A DNA stretch of 64,000 bases from Chitinophagales bacterium. Its GTDB lineage: Bacteria > Bacteroidota > Bacteroidia > Chitinophagales > UBA2359. The stretch spans positions 62,001 through 126,000 of the forward strand of contig JAWKLZ010000001.1 in the NCBI GenBank assembly GCA_041392475.1. The letters run 5' to 3'. Shown here piece by piece: positions 27,421 through 34,990 of this stretch (position 1 is its first letter; each line of letters begins with the position of its first letter). Below the pieces are notes generated by a model. That model had not been told where the DNA came from and made no database searches. It saw nothing but the letters and a program-made list of their open reading frames with translations. Position numbers and translations under genes: made by a program.

Positions 27421-27485
27421 AGACTTTTGAAGTTTAACTATAAAAAGAAAATTGGTGTTTTACCAAATACAAACTTCAAAAGTCT
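27421..27485. repeat. Perfect 15-bp inverted repeat with a nested hairpin
   Basis: AGACTTTTGAAGTTT (27421-27435) is exactly complementary to 27471-27485. The 35-base spacer itself contains TTGGT-GTTTT-ACCAA (27452-27466). The element lies in the 341-base gap upstream of the secreted hypothetical at 27611. It could be a small mobile-element relic or a structured leader. Confidence 0.7.
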
Positions 27486-27610
27486 TGAGCCAACCTAAAT
27501 AAATCCATAAAAATCAAAATCAAGCTCAAATAACTCACATTGAAGGGAGACCCTAAATCATTTTTTTCTGCGCCAACTAAACCTTACTTTTTAACCTAAA
27601 ACCCTATAAC

Positions 27611-28228
27611 ATGAAACTTTTATTTGATAAAAAATTTGAAAGCAAATTGCTGAAAATTACAAAAATGATGTTGTTATGTTTGATTACAATATCATTTATA
27701 ATGATTAGCCCGCTAAATGCCCAAAATATTGATGAAAAAGTCAACACTACGTTGAAGCCTCTGGTCTTAATCGGAGATAGAGTGGTGGTATTTGGAAAGT
27801 ACTGTAACAATAGGTTTGACTACTGTGTTGCTTATCCCGAAAAAATATTTGAAACCGAACTTGAACCTACAAATGATGATGGTCGAATTTGGGTAAGTGA
27901 AGATGGTGACATGCACTTGACAGTTTATGGTGTGAATAGCTTGGACTGGTCACTACAAAATGAATACCACCGATGGAGAGAAGTGCTGCGTGCTAATAGC
28001 GAAGGTGAAGAATTAAATTTGAAAACCAGCATATTAGCCGACAACTACTTTGAATTAGCAGGAGTTGTAAATGGTGAATATTATTACCAAAAAACTTACT
28101 TGAATCAAGACAAAGAGCAGTTTATAACCCTAATATTTCGCTCTGAGATGGATCCTATCGAAAACAAGCAATTAAGAGAATTACAAGAAACAATTACTGA
28201 GTCTTTTATGCTACAATCGATGCCATAA
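27611..28228 (+). CDS. Secreted protein of unknown function
   Basis: A 205-residue protein with a signal peptide (hydrophobic MMLLCLITISFIMI, cleavage near LNAQ at about 38). The mature part contains FDYCVAYPEKIF and ELEPTNDDGRIWVSEDGDMH, then LTVYGVN. This matches a recurrent layout in periplasmic proteins where a YP-x-x-F strand is followed by NxDGR-x-x-S-x-DG. I know of no assigned reaction for it. Its original terminator now appears to lie at 30146, beyond an insertion sequence that begins 28 bases after the stop codon. The insertion therefore separates the gene from its terminator without interrupting its coding frame. Confidence 0.8.
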   Translation: MKLLFDKKFESKLLKITKMMLLCLITISFIMISPLNAQNIDEKVNTTLKPLVLIGDRVVVFGKYCNNRFDYCVAYPEKIFETELEPTNDDGRIWVSEDGDMHLTVYGVNSLDWSLQNEYHRWREVLRANSEGEELNLKTSILADNYFELAGVVNGEYYYQKTYLNQDKEQFITLIFRSEMDPIENKQLRELQETITESFMLQSMP

Positions 28229-28263
28229 AATTATTTAAACTAATGTTGTTATAGGTAATTAGT

Positions 28264-28288
28264 GCCTGAACGAAAACAGGCTTTTTTA
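28264..28288 (+). terminator. Hairpin with T-tract inside the IS left end
   Basis: GCCTG pairs with CAGGC across an 8-base loop and is followed by seven T's. It overlaps the left terminal repeat of the IS. Confidence 0.6.
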
Positions 28289-28464
28289 TTAAAAACAGAT
28301 TAAAAAAAAACATCTATGAGAATGTTTTTTTGAGTTTTGAGGCAATTTCTTTCTAAATTACTGATATACATTGCATTGCGCTCATTTCGGAGCAGACAAT
28401 CCCCTATGAAATACGTTAAAATCTTATTTATCAACAATTTATAAAGAAAAGCCTATTTTGAAAC

Positions 28465-30048
28465 TCAAGAGGCTTTTTTGAGCTTTCGTTTTTTCGCTTT
28501 TTGCAGTTTCTTGGCTTTCGCTTTTTGCTGCTCCATGCACAATCTGCCCAATCGCTTTAAATTGTAAGCCAATACTCCCCATGCCACATATTTCTTGAAG
28601 CCATCCAAGCCCTTATCCGCTACTTTATCCAAACCACCCTGTTCCAATTCATTAATATTTGATTCTACTGCACTATGTTTACGCTTATAAGTTTTGTAGT
28701 TATCTGCCTGGTACGCCTCTTTCTCAGCAATAGTTGGTTTTCCTTTTTTAGGCATCACAACTATATCGAATATTTTTTCCATCGCTTCCTTATTTGATTT
28801 CAGCCAGAAACCTTTATCAAAACTAATACTATACAATTTGCACTTTTCTTTGAAGCGTTCCTGTAATTCCTTCCCTAATGGAATCACTAAATCCTTATCT
28901 TGTTCTTTTACAGCTACTTTGTGATAAACAATAAAGTGAAATTGGTCAGTTACAATCAACACATTATGCCCCAATTCTACATTTGGGTGCACCTTGCCCT
29001 TCTTCAACCACTCCGTTTCAGGTTCAAAAATGGAAAATACCTTTTCCGAATGAGGAATTTGTTCGCCTTGTAGAATACGTCTATCCACCAAATCGATATG
29101 TTTTTTTAACATATCTCGATAATATTTCAAGCTTTCTAACTTTGTTGCTAAGTGAGGTTTTGAATCAATTATTTCACTCAAAGCTTCTACTAAATCATTC
29201 ACTTTCTTTAATAAAGGATAGGTTGCTGCCAAATACTCCTCTGTCGAATCTTGAAGGCGTTTTATATAATTATTACCTTTTCGTTTATGTATTCTTGCTG
29301 TAAGCGTATATAATCTTTTTATTTTTTTACGTATTGATTTATAATTACGTAATCCTGATATGTCTACTACGCTTTTTAACAGCTTTATAAAACCAATACA
29401 TTTATGTACACAATCCCACAATAAACGGATATCGGTTGGAAAATGAATATGACGTTCTACTACAAACGAATCTGCTTTGAGATTCAACTCTAAAATTTTA
29501 CCTTCCTTTTTTTTTAATTGATGACCTTCATTAACTATTATTTTATTGATTTCATTAAGGTTATCTTCAGTAAGTAAACCAACATTATCTTTAATTGTTT
29601 GCAAACAATAATGTTTTACATTCGGTAGATAACCTCTCGTTGCTACACCTAATATCCCTCGAAGTGAATGGTGATTATTCGATAAATCATGTAGATTATC
29701 ATAATCTATATTTAAATTTAGACGGCAACAACCCAAAACAAATAATTCCCATAAACTCATTCCCAAACGACCCGTCGCTTTTTTTTCTGACAAAATAGCC
29801 TCAGATAAAACTTTCAGAACGGCTGTTCGAAGTGCTTCATTCGTGAAAATATGCTGTAATCCTGCTAATAGTTGAGGTAGCTCATGACGGCTTCGCATAT
29901 CTATTTCTACCTCTCCAATAGGAATCGAATCCAATTGTAATTGTGCTTCAAATTCTTTACGCATCAGATAGTAATACTTTTTTACACGAATCTCATAGAC
30001 AGACAAATCATCATTTGATTCGTAATTAACATTATACAAATATTGCAA
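28465..30048 (-). CDS. ISNCY-family DDE transposase
   Basis: A 527-residue transposase that moves the surrounding IS. The N-terminal helical region contains ATGRLGMSLWELFVLGCCRL. Candidate catalytic acids are Asp in LNLKADSFVVERHIHFP, Asp in LYSISFDKGFWLKSN and Glu in KHSAVESNINELEQGGLDK, in the order expected for DDE enzymes. The C-terminal tail is very basic (KAKKLQKAKKRKLKKAS). The gene is full length, with no frameshift or internal stop, and lies wholly between matching terminal repeats, so the element may still be active. Its flanks are a secreted hypothetical gene on one side and that gene's probable terminator on the other. Confidence 0.9.
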   Translation of the reverse strand: MQYLYNVNYESNDDLSVYEIRVKKYYYLMRKEFEAQLQLDSIPIGEVEIDMRSRHELPQLLAGLQHIFTNEALRTAVLKVLSEAILSEKKATGRLGMSLWELFVLGCCRLNLNIDYDNLHDLSNNHHSLRGILGVATRGYLPNVKHYCLQTIKDNVGLLTEDNLNEINKIIVNEGHQLKKKEGKILELNLKADSFVVERHIHFPTDIRLLWDCVHKCIGFIKLLKSVVDISGLRNYKSIRKKIKRLYTLTARIHKRKGNNYIKRLQDSTEEYLAATYPLLKKVNDLVEALSEIIDSKPHLATKLESLKYYRDMLKKHIDLVDRRILQGEQIPHSEKVFSIFEPETEWLKKGKVHPNVELGHNVLIVTDQFHFIVYHKVAVKEQDKDLVIPLGKELQERFKEKCKLYSISFDKGFWLKSNKEAMEKIFDIVVMPKKGKPTIAEKEAYQADNYKTYKRKHSAVESNINELEQGGLDKVADKGLDGFKKYVAWGVLAYNLKRLGRLCMEQQKAKAKKLQKAKKRKLKKAS

Positions 30049-30145
30049 TTGCTAAGATAATAATTTCTACTATAAAATTCAAGCAAAAAAAGCTCTTTAT
30101 TTTAATCAATATCAAATATTTGTGCCTTATCGTTCAAGCACTAAT

Positions 30146-30187
30146 TAGTAGCAGATGTATATTCTGTACGCTGCTACTATTTTTTAC
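30146..30187 (+). terminator. Terminator displaced by the IS
   Basis: TAGTAGCAG (from 30146) pairs with CTGCTACTA (to 30179) and is followed by a T-run. It directly abuts the right IS end, so it was probably the terminator of the 27611-28228 gene before insertion. Confidence 0.7.
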
Positions 30188-30246
30188 CTTCTCTCTTATT
30201 ACACTATGCTCCTTATTTTTATAACCTACCCCAAAAAAATTAAACA

Positions 30247-30843
30247 ATGAATCAGCAAATAAATAAAACGAATGTTCCAAATACTTTAGCAGAAAAGATT
30301 GAAGATGCAATGGGCTTCCGGTCCAAAGTTCAATCTATATCTTTGGGAATCAAACTTGGCGTATTGACAGCTGCACTGACAGCACTGTACTTTTTCTTCT
30401 TCAAAATGGTTTCTTTTGACAACTATGTATTGGTGCATCTGAGCAAATTCTTTATCATAGGTGGTATAATGGCCATTGGATTCATATTATTTAAACCTCG
30501 AAAGGAACAACCTTCCTTTGCACAAGGAGTTAGGCTCGCAGGTACAATCACATTGGCTGCCGCAGTCAGCTTTTTATTACTACAAGTATTCCTTGCTTTG
30601 ATTGGAAGTCCAGCTTATTTTGAACCTGAAATGTCCGGAAGAGCCATGGTAGAAGGAGCAGATAATAGCATGGTTGCTTATATGATGTTTGTTATTTCCT
30701 TACTTGAAGTAGTGATATATGGAATGATTGCAGGTATTGCCAGTATTTTGTATTTCACAAGTCCTCTCAAAACCTCAAAAAGGTCTTCTAATGTAAATGA
30801 AACGCAAGAGTCGTCTTACATTCAAGTGCCTACTGTTAAGTAA
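30247..30843 (+). CDS. Four-helix integral membrane protein (DUF4199-like)
   Basis: A 198-residue protein with a short cytoplasmic N-terminus and four clear transmembrane helices (around LGVLTAALTALYFFFF, FFIIGGIMAIGFILF, TITLAAAVSFLLLQVFLALI and MMFVISLLEVVIYGMIAGIA). The layout, with a helical pair, a charged loop KPRKEQPSFAQGVRLAG and a second pair, is like the DUF4199 family of Bacteroidota. No reaction is known for that family. It is 57 bases upstream of an MscS channel gene on the same strand, so the two may share a transcript. Confidence 0.8.
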   Translation: MNQQINKTNVPNTLAEKIEDAMGFRSKVQSISLGIKLGVLTAALTALYFFFFKMVSFDNYVLVHLSKFFIIGGIMAIGFILFKPRKEQPSFAQGVRLAGTITLAAAVSFLLLQVFLALIGSPAYFEPEMSGRAMVEGADNSMVAYMMFVISLLEVVIYGMIAGIASILYFTSPLKTSKRSSNVNETQESSYIQVPTVK

Positions 30844-30900
30844 TAGAAACAGCAACAACCTTTAACAACATTCAATAATAAAAAAGCGAAAGAGTAAAAT

Positions 30901-31851
30901 ATGTTCGAAAATATTGGAGTAAATATAAATGTAGTAATAGAAAAAATAAATTTATGGATAGAAACCTTTTTAGCGATGCTACCCAATTTTGTTGTAGCCA
31001 TCATAGTTGTATTTGGTTTTTATCTATTGGCTAAACTCGCCCGCAATGTGGTAGGCCGCATACTCAGTAGAGTTTCTACCAACATCAGCGTCAGTAAATT
31101 AATCGCTACAATCGTATTTTTGGTAGTTTGCACAGCAGGATTGTTTGTGGCTTTGGGTATACTGAATTTAGACAAAACCGTAACTTCTTTACTCGCAGGT
31201 GCAGGTATTATAGGTTTAGCATTGAGTTTTGCTTTTCAAGATACTGCTACCAATTTTATATCAGGAATCATCATGGCCTTTCGTAAAACCTTGAAAGTAG
31301 GTGATTTGGTGGAGGTGGAAGGTACTTTTGGTACAGTAGAACGCATCAATTTGAGGGCAACAATTATTAGAACACCTCAAGGGCCAAGCGTGATGATTCC
31401 CAACAAAGAATTGTTACAAGGGCCTCTGAAAAACTACAATTCCCAATCTACTAGACGGGTAGATATTGAAGTGGGTGTAGGTTATGAATCTGATTTACAA
31501 AAAGTAGAAGATGTGACCATTGCTGCAATAGAAAGTTTGGATTTAGTGCGAAAAGATACGACTGTGGAACTGTTCTACAAAGAATTTGGAGGCAGTTCGA
31601 TAAATTTTGTAGTCCGTTTTTGGATTGATTTTTACAAACAAGGCCAATTTTTGAAGGCTCAAAGTGAGGCCATCAAAAAAATCAAAAGTGTGTATGATGA
31701 AAACGACTTTAATATTCCATTTCCAATTCGAACATTGGATTTTGGTTTGGCAAAGAAACAGTTACCCAAGGAGTTTTTTCATGCAAACAAAAAATCAAAA
31801 AACGGAATTGATTCTCGTCAAAATTTCAAATCTAAAAATGTAAATGTATGA
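30901..31851 (+). CDS. MscS-family mechanosensitive ion channel
   Basis: A 316-residue inner-membrane channel that opens on membrane tension to release solutes after osmotic downshock. Three N-terminal transmembrane helices are visible. The third is the pore helix with the family's Gly/Ala pattern (SLLAGAGIIGLALSFAFQDT, about 98-117). The beta domain follows (VGDLVEVEGTFGTVERINLR, IPNKELLQGPLKNY), then the alpha/beta C-terminal cytoplasmic domain. The length matches the small MscS type (about 290 residues in E. coli) with a short basic tail. Two hairpins follow the gene. Confidence 0.93.
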   Translation: MFENIGVNINVVIEKINLWIETFLAMLPNFVVAIIVVFGFYLLAKLARNVVGRILSRVSTNISVSKLIATIVFLVVCTAGLFVALGILNLDKTVTSLLAGAGIIGLALSFAFQDTATNFISGIIMAFRKTLKVGDLVEVEGTFGTVERINLRATIIRTPQGPSVMIPNKELLQGPLKNYNSQSTRRVDIEVGVGYESDLQKVEDVTIAAIESLDLVRKDTTVELFYKEFGGSSINFVVRFWIDFYKQGQFLKAQSEAIKKIKSVYDENDFNIPFPIRTLDFGLAKKQLPKEFFHANKKSKNGIDSRQNFKSKNVNV

Positions 31852-31915
31852 CAAAATGAAAAAGGCGTTTTTGTGATAGAATAATATAGGGTAAGTAAAA
31901 AAAATAGGGTAATAT

Positions 31916-31950
31916 AACCAGTATCTTTTGTAGGTGCTGGTTATTTTTTT
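31916..31950 (+). terminator. Terminator after the MscS gene
   Basis: AACCAG pairs with CTGGTT and is followed by a seven-T tract, about 65 bases after the stop. Confidence 0.65.
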
Positions 31951-31970
31951 ATGTATTAAAATGCACTAAC

Positions 31971-32004
31971 AAAAGGGCAGTAAACTCTCGTTTACTGCCC
32001 TTTT
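31971..32004. terminator. Bidirectional terminator between convergent genes
   Basis: AAAAGGGCAGTAAAC pairs perfectly with GTTTACTGCCCTTTT around a 4-base loop. A-runs on one arm and T-runs on the other let it work for both the MscS gene and the convergent SDR gene ending at 32063. Confidence 0.85.
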
Positions 32005-32062
32005 GAGAATGTGGAAATAGTTGATTACTAACCATCACATCCAATGAAAAATCGGGATTTCA

Positions 32063-33061
32063 CTATCGCTCAACCAGAATATCCATCAATTCTTGTTCTC
32101 GTTCGACACTTATTCCATACTTTGGCAATGGCCATCCCAAACTTTCGTAGTAGTCGGCTGTTTTTTTGAAAGAAGTTTCTATGTCATCCCATTGAAGTTG
32201 GAAGTCTGTGGTGATTTTTTCGTTGTCGACCATCAACATATCTTGACTTGTCCAAAAAGAAATCCCTGCCCATTGATTTACTTTTTGGTTTTGCAGCCAA
32301 TCTGCATCTGTATTGATCCACTCAGGTTCTTTTCCCAAAGCCTTCGCCATTGCATACACGATGTCTTTCAAGGACAAAACAGGATGTGTTGTGACATTGT
32401 AAATCCCAGAGTGATTCTCTACTTCAATGGCTGCAATGATACTCTCGACCAAATCATCTACAAAAGTAAACGAAAGTTGGGTTTTGCCACCTTCAGGAAG
32501 CAATATTTTGTCTTGATTTTGAATGCGATAGAGCCAATAATAGTGACGGTCAAAGGGATCATATTTGCCATAAACCACGGATGGGCGCAAAATAATGGAG
32601 TCCAATTCAGGCGTATTGAGCAATACTTCTTCACAGGCAACCTTTTTTGGACCATAGTTTTGACCAGTGATGTCTTCGGCAGTTTTGTCTTCTTCGGTAT
32701 AGGTTTTTAATTTTGTAGTTTCTGTAATGACTTGATTTTGGCAAGCCTCATCGTCATAAACCGATATCGTAGAAACATAAATATAGCGTTTTGCCTTGTC
32801 TTTCAGTATGTCCACTGCTTTTTGAAGTGGGTAAGGGTGGTAACTCGACACATCAATCACCACATCCCAATCCCCCTCTTTGAGCTGATTGATGTCCTCA
32901 GTTCTCCGATTTCCCAATATTTTTTTCACATTGGGGAACAAATTGGGCATACTTTTACCTCTATTGAATAGCGTTAGTTCATACTGTCCATTTTCGAGCA
33001 GTAGTTCTACCAATCGGCGGCCAATAAACTGAGTGCCTCCAAATATGAGTATTTTTTTCAT
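32063..33061 (-). CDS. NAD-dependent epimerase/dehydratase (extended SDR)
   Basis: A 332-residue protein taken from the ATG at 33061. The frame extends to 33094, but that would overlap the ArfB start, while 33061 begins directly with the fold's first strand. The nucleotide-binding motif ILIFGGTQFIGRRLVE is at residues 4-19. A VSTISVYDD strand and Y-x-x-x-K (NYGPKKVACEE) give the catalytic pair. The C-terminal substrate domain includes LSFTFVDDLVESI. It belongs to the extended SDR group of nucleotide-sugar or related epimerases/dehydratases. The substrate is not readable. The start is 23 bases from the divergent arfB start. Confidence 0.85.
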   Translation of the reverse strand: MKKILIFGGTQFIGRRLVELLLENGQYELTLFNRGKSMPNLFPNVKKILGNRRTEDINQLKEGDWDVVIDVSSYHPYPLQKAVDILKDKAKRYIYVSTISVYDDEACQNQVITETTKLKTYTEEDKTAEDITGQNYGPKKVACEEVLLNTPELDSIILRPSVVYGKYDPFDRHYYWLYRIQNQDKILLPEGGKTQLSFTFVDDLVESIIAAIEVENHSGIYNVTTHPVLSLKDIVYAMAKALGKEPEWINTDADWLQNQKVNQWAGISFWTSQDMLMVDNEKITTDFQLQWDDIETSFKKTADYYESLGWPLPKYGISVEREQELMDILVER

Positions 33062-33084
33062 GCTAAATTTTAATTTTATTCCAA

Positions 33085-33498
33085 ATGATCTCAATAGATT
33101 TAACCCCTGAATTGTCCTTCAAAAATGTTCGCAGCAGCGGCAAAGGGGGACAACACGTCAACAAGGTTTCGACAAAGGTAGAACTAAATTTTGATGTGGT
33201 GAACTCCGAACTTTTAACCCAAGCACAAAAGCAACTTTTGCTAAGTCGACTACAAAATCGCATCAGCAAAGAAGGCATTTTTCGGCTGACTGTACAAGAT
33301 GAACGTTCTGCCATAAGAAATCAAAGTATAGCACTCGAACGCTTTGAAGAAATAATCAAAGAGGCCTTGACCCTTCGCAAAAAAAGAAAACGCCGATTGC
33401 CTTCAAAAGCATATCATGCAAATCGTTTGAAAAATAAAAAGATACATTCCGAGAAAAAACAAAGTAGAAATACCAATTGGCGAAAAAACTTGGATTGA
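33085..33498 (+). CDS. arfB: Alternative ribosome-rescue factor ArfB (YaeJ-type peptidyl-tRNA hydrolase)
   Basis: A 137-residue protein with the class I release-factor GGQ motif in RSSGKGGQHVNKVSTKVEL (about 16-34), which hydrolyses peptidyl-tRNA in the ribosome. There is no codon-recognition domain. The C-terminal tail is highly basic (LRKKRKRRLPSKAYHANRLK), as in ArfB/ICT1, where it enters the empty mRNA channel of stalled ribosomes. Length and layout match ArfB closely. It is transcribed divergently from the SDR gene, with only 23 bases between the two starts, so their promoters must overlap. Confidence 0.93.
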   Translation: MISIDLTPELSFKNVRSSGKGGQHVNKVSTKVELNFDVVNSELLTQAQKQLLLSRLQNRISKEGIFRLTVQDERSAIRNQSIALERFEEIIKEALTLRKKRKRRLPSKAYHANRLKNKKIHSEKKQSRNTNWRKNLD

Positions 33499-33559
33499 AG
33501 AATATTTTTTTTACTTTTATCTTTCAATGTCAACATATCAACTTTTATAAATTACCAAT

Positions 33560-34990
33560 ATGAACTTATCCGATACTGTCAAAAAAGTTTTTGCAGAGAG
33601 AAAAATCACGAGCTTGAAGGCATTTTACAATGAAGTCAAGCGATTGAGCAAAAAACGACCTGATGAAGAAGAAATTGAAGAGGCTATTGATGAATATTTG
33701 GCAGAGGATTTAGTGACAGATATAGCTGTAGATTGGGACAAAAGAAGCATTATTTACAGAGAAAATTTGTTCAATGATACTGAGTTCAAAATCAGCCTAA
33801 CAGACATCGAAATAGAAGAAGGAAGAATGTATGTAGGACATCGCTTTATGCCCTTTATCCATCCCGAAATTCCTCTTTCGGACATTCAATTGCAAGATGA
33901 AGACGGGAATCCTTTTACTCTCCTAAAAGTAGAAGTAGCCGTAAGTGAAATGTATATGTTTGTTTCGCTTTTGGCTCCTTATAGTGCCAACATTCCAAAA
34001 ATAAAAGGTCAAGATACTGCCATCATAGAGGCTTACGATTTGTGTGATTGGTTGAAAGAGAACGATTTCAAAGAAAAAGATGCTTTAAGAATTGTTCCTG
34101 TGGATTACCAAAAACATATTTTTCGATTGGAGAAAGTAACTTCTCGCGAATTGGCAACACAAACTTTCGTTATCCAAAACAAAGACAATCAACTCACTGA
34201 AGCTATTGAAGATATCCTCAATTGGTATGCCGAACCCATGCCTGTTGATATGTGTTTGTTTCGGGCCTATGCCATCTCTAAGCCCGATTTGGTGAAAGAA
34301 CCAGGCACAGCTTTTGGTCCTTTTATAAGTCAACACGAAGATTTTACTTTTCACAATTTCGCCAATTTCGCCTTCATCCATTACAACAACTTCGAAGAAA
34401 TTATGATGGAAGAAGCACTGATGGAAAATATGGAACAGTTTCCAATTGAAGCGGGTCAATCAAAAGAAATTGACGGTATTTTTGCAGAAATGGGCAATAG
34501 TTTTTCAGAACTATTTATTGTGGGACATGCTGTTCAACAACTGCATAAAAATCAGGCCATAGACAAAGAAGAAATCCTTTCGATTATCTTCAAAAACAAC
34601 CAACCTTTTGCCAATTCCAAACAAGCTAAGAATTTCAATAAAGCCTTTGACCAATTGATAAAAAAATTGGAAAAAGAATGGGCTACCCAGCGGCTTGCAC
34701 TGCCTTTGCAGCGTTTGCTCACCAAAACGCTGGATTTGAAAATTACGATTGTGAATGGATTGCGAGAAATTGATGCCAATTTGGTGAATATGGAAGATTT
34801 GGACATGAAAGCCTTGACCCAACTGACCAGTTTCGACACACTAGGAGAACAGATTCTACACTTTATGTTTCAAGTCGAAGATGAAAATCAACGACTTACG
34901 CCCGAATTTGCAACGACCATGCTTCCCAACGTTGAGCAGATGAAAACAAACTTTGAAGAAGGATTAGAATACATATTGAGTCAGTTGTAA
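33560..34990 (+). CDS. Unrecognised acidic cytoplasmic protein
   Basis: A 476-residue protein with no signal peptide or transmembrane segment. I do not recognise the family. The N-terminal 60 residues form a charged helical section (KRPDEEEIEEAIDEYLAEDL). The central part contains a beta region (GRMYVGHRFMPFIHPEIP), and the C-terminal third is mainly helical (NFNKAFDQLIKKLEKEW, MLPNVEQMKTNFEEGLEYI). It lies 61 bases after arfB on the same strand and ends just where the convergent M4 protease gene ends. No catalytic motif was found. An RNA/translation link would rest on position only. Confidence 0.7.
   Translation: MNLSDTVKKVFAERKITSLKAFYNEVKRLSKKRPDEEEIEEAIDEYLAEDLVTDIAVDWDKRSIIYRENLFNDTEFKISLTDIEIEEGRMYVGHRFMPFIHPEIPLSDIQLQDEDGNPFTLLKVEVAVSEMYMFVSLLAPYSANIPKIKGQDTAIIEAYDLCDWLKENDFKEKDALRIVPVDYQKHIFRLEKVTSRELATQTFVIQNKDNQLTEAIEDILNWYAEPMPVDMCLFRAYAISKPDLVKEPGTAFGPFISQHEDFTFHNFANFAFIHYNNFEEIMMEEALMENMEQFPIEAGQSKEIDGIFAEMGNSFSELFIVGHAVQQLHKNQAIDKEEILSIIFKNNQPFANSKQAKNFNKAFDQLIKKLEKEWATQRLALPLQRLLTKTLDLKITIVNGLREIDANLVNMEDLDMKALTQLTSFDTLGEQILHFMFQVEDENQRLTPEFATTMLPNVEQMKTNFEEGLEYILSQL

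Larger units (their letters stand above)
28256..30147 (-). mobile_element. Insertion sequence, ISNCY-type, with terminal inverted repeats
   Basis: The left end reads TAATTAGTGCCTGAACGAAA (from 28256) and the right end, read inward from 30147 on the other strand, TAATTAGTGCTTGAACGATA. About 19 of the first 21 bases match. The element is about 1.9 kb and carries a single transposase gene on the minus strand. TA flanks both ends, so a TA target duplication is possible. A hairpin just inside the left end (GCCTG...CAGGC plus T-run, 28264-28288) may stop read-through. Confidence 0.85.

Noticed and set aside
33062..33094. Upstream start of the SDR gene (MRSFGIKLKF...)
   Set aside because: It would overlap the arfB start codon; the ATG at 33061 begins directly with the nucleotide-binding strand.
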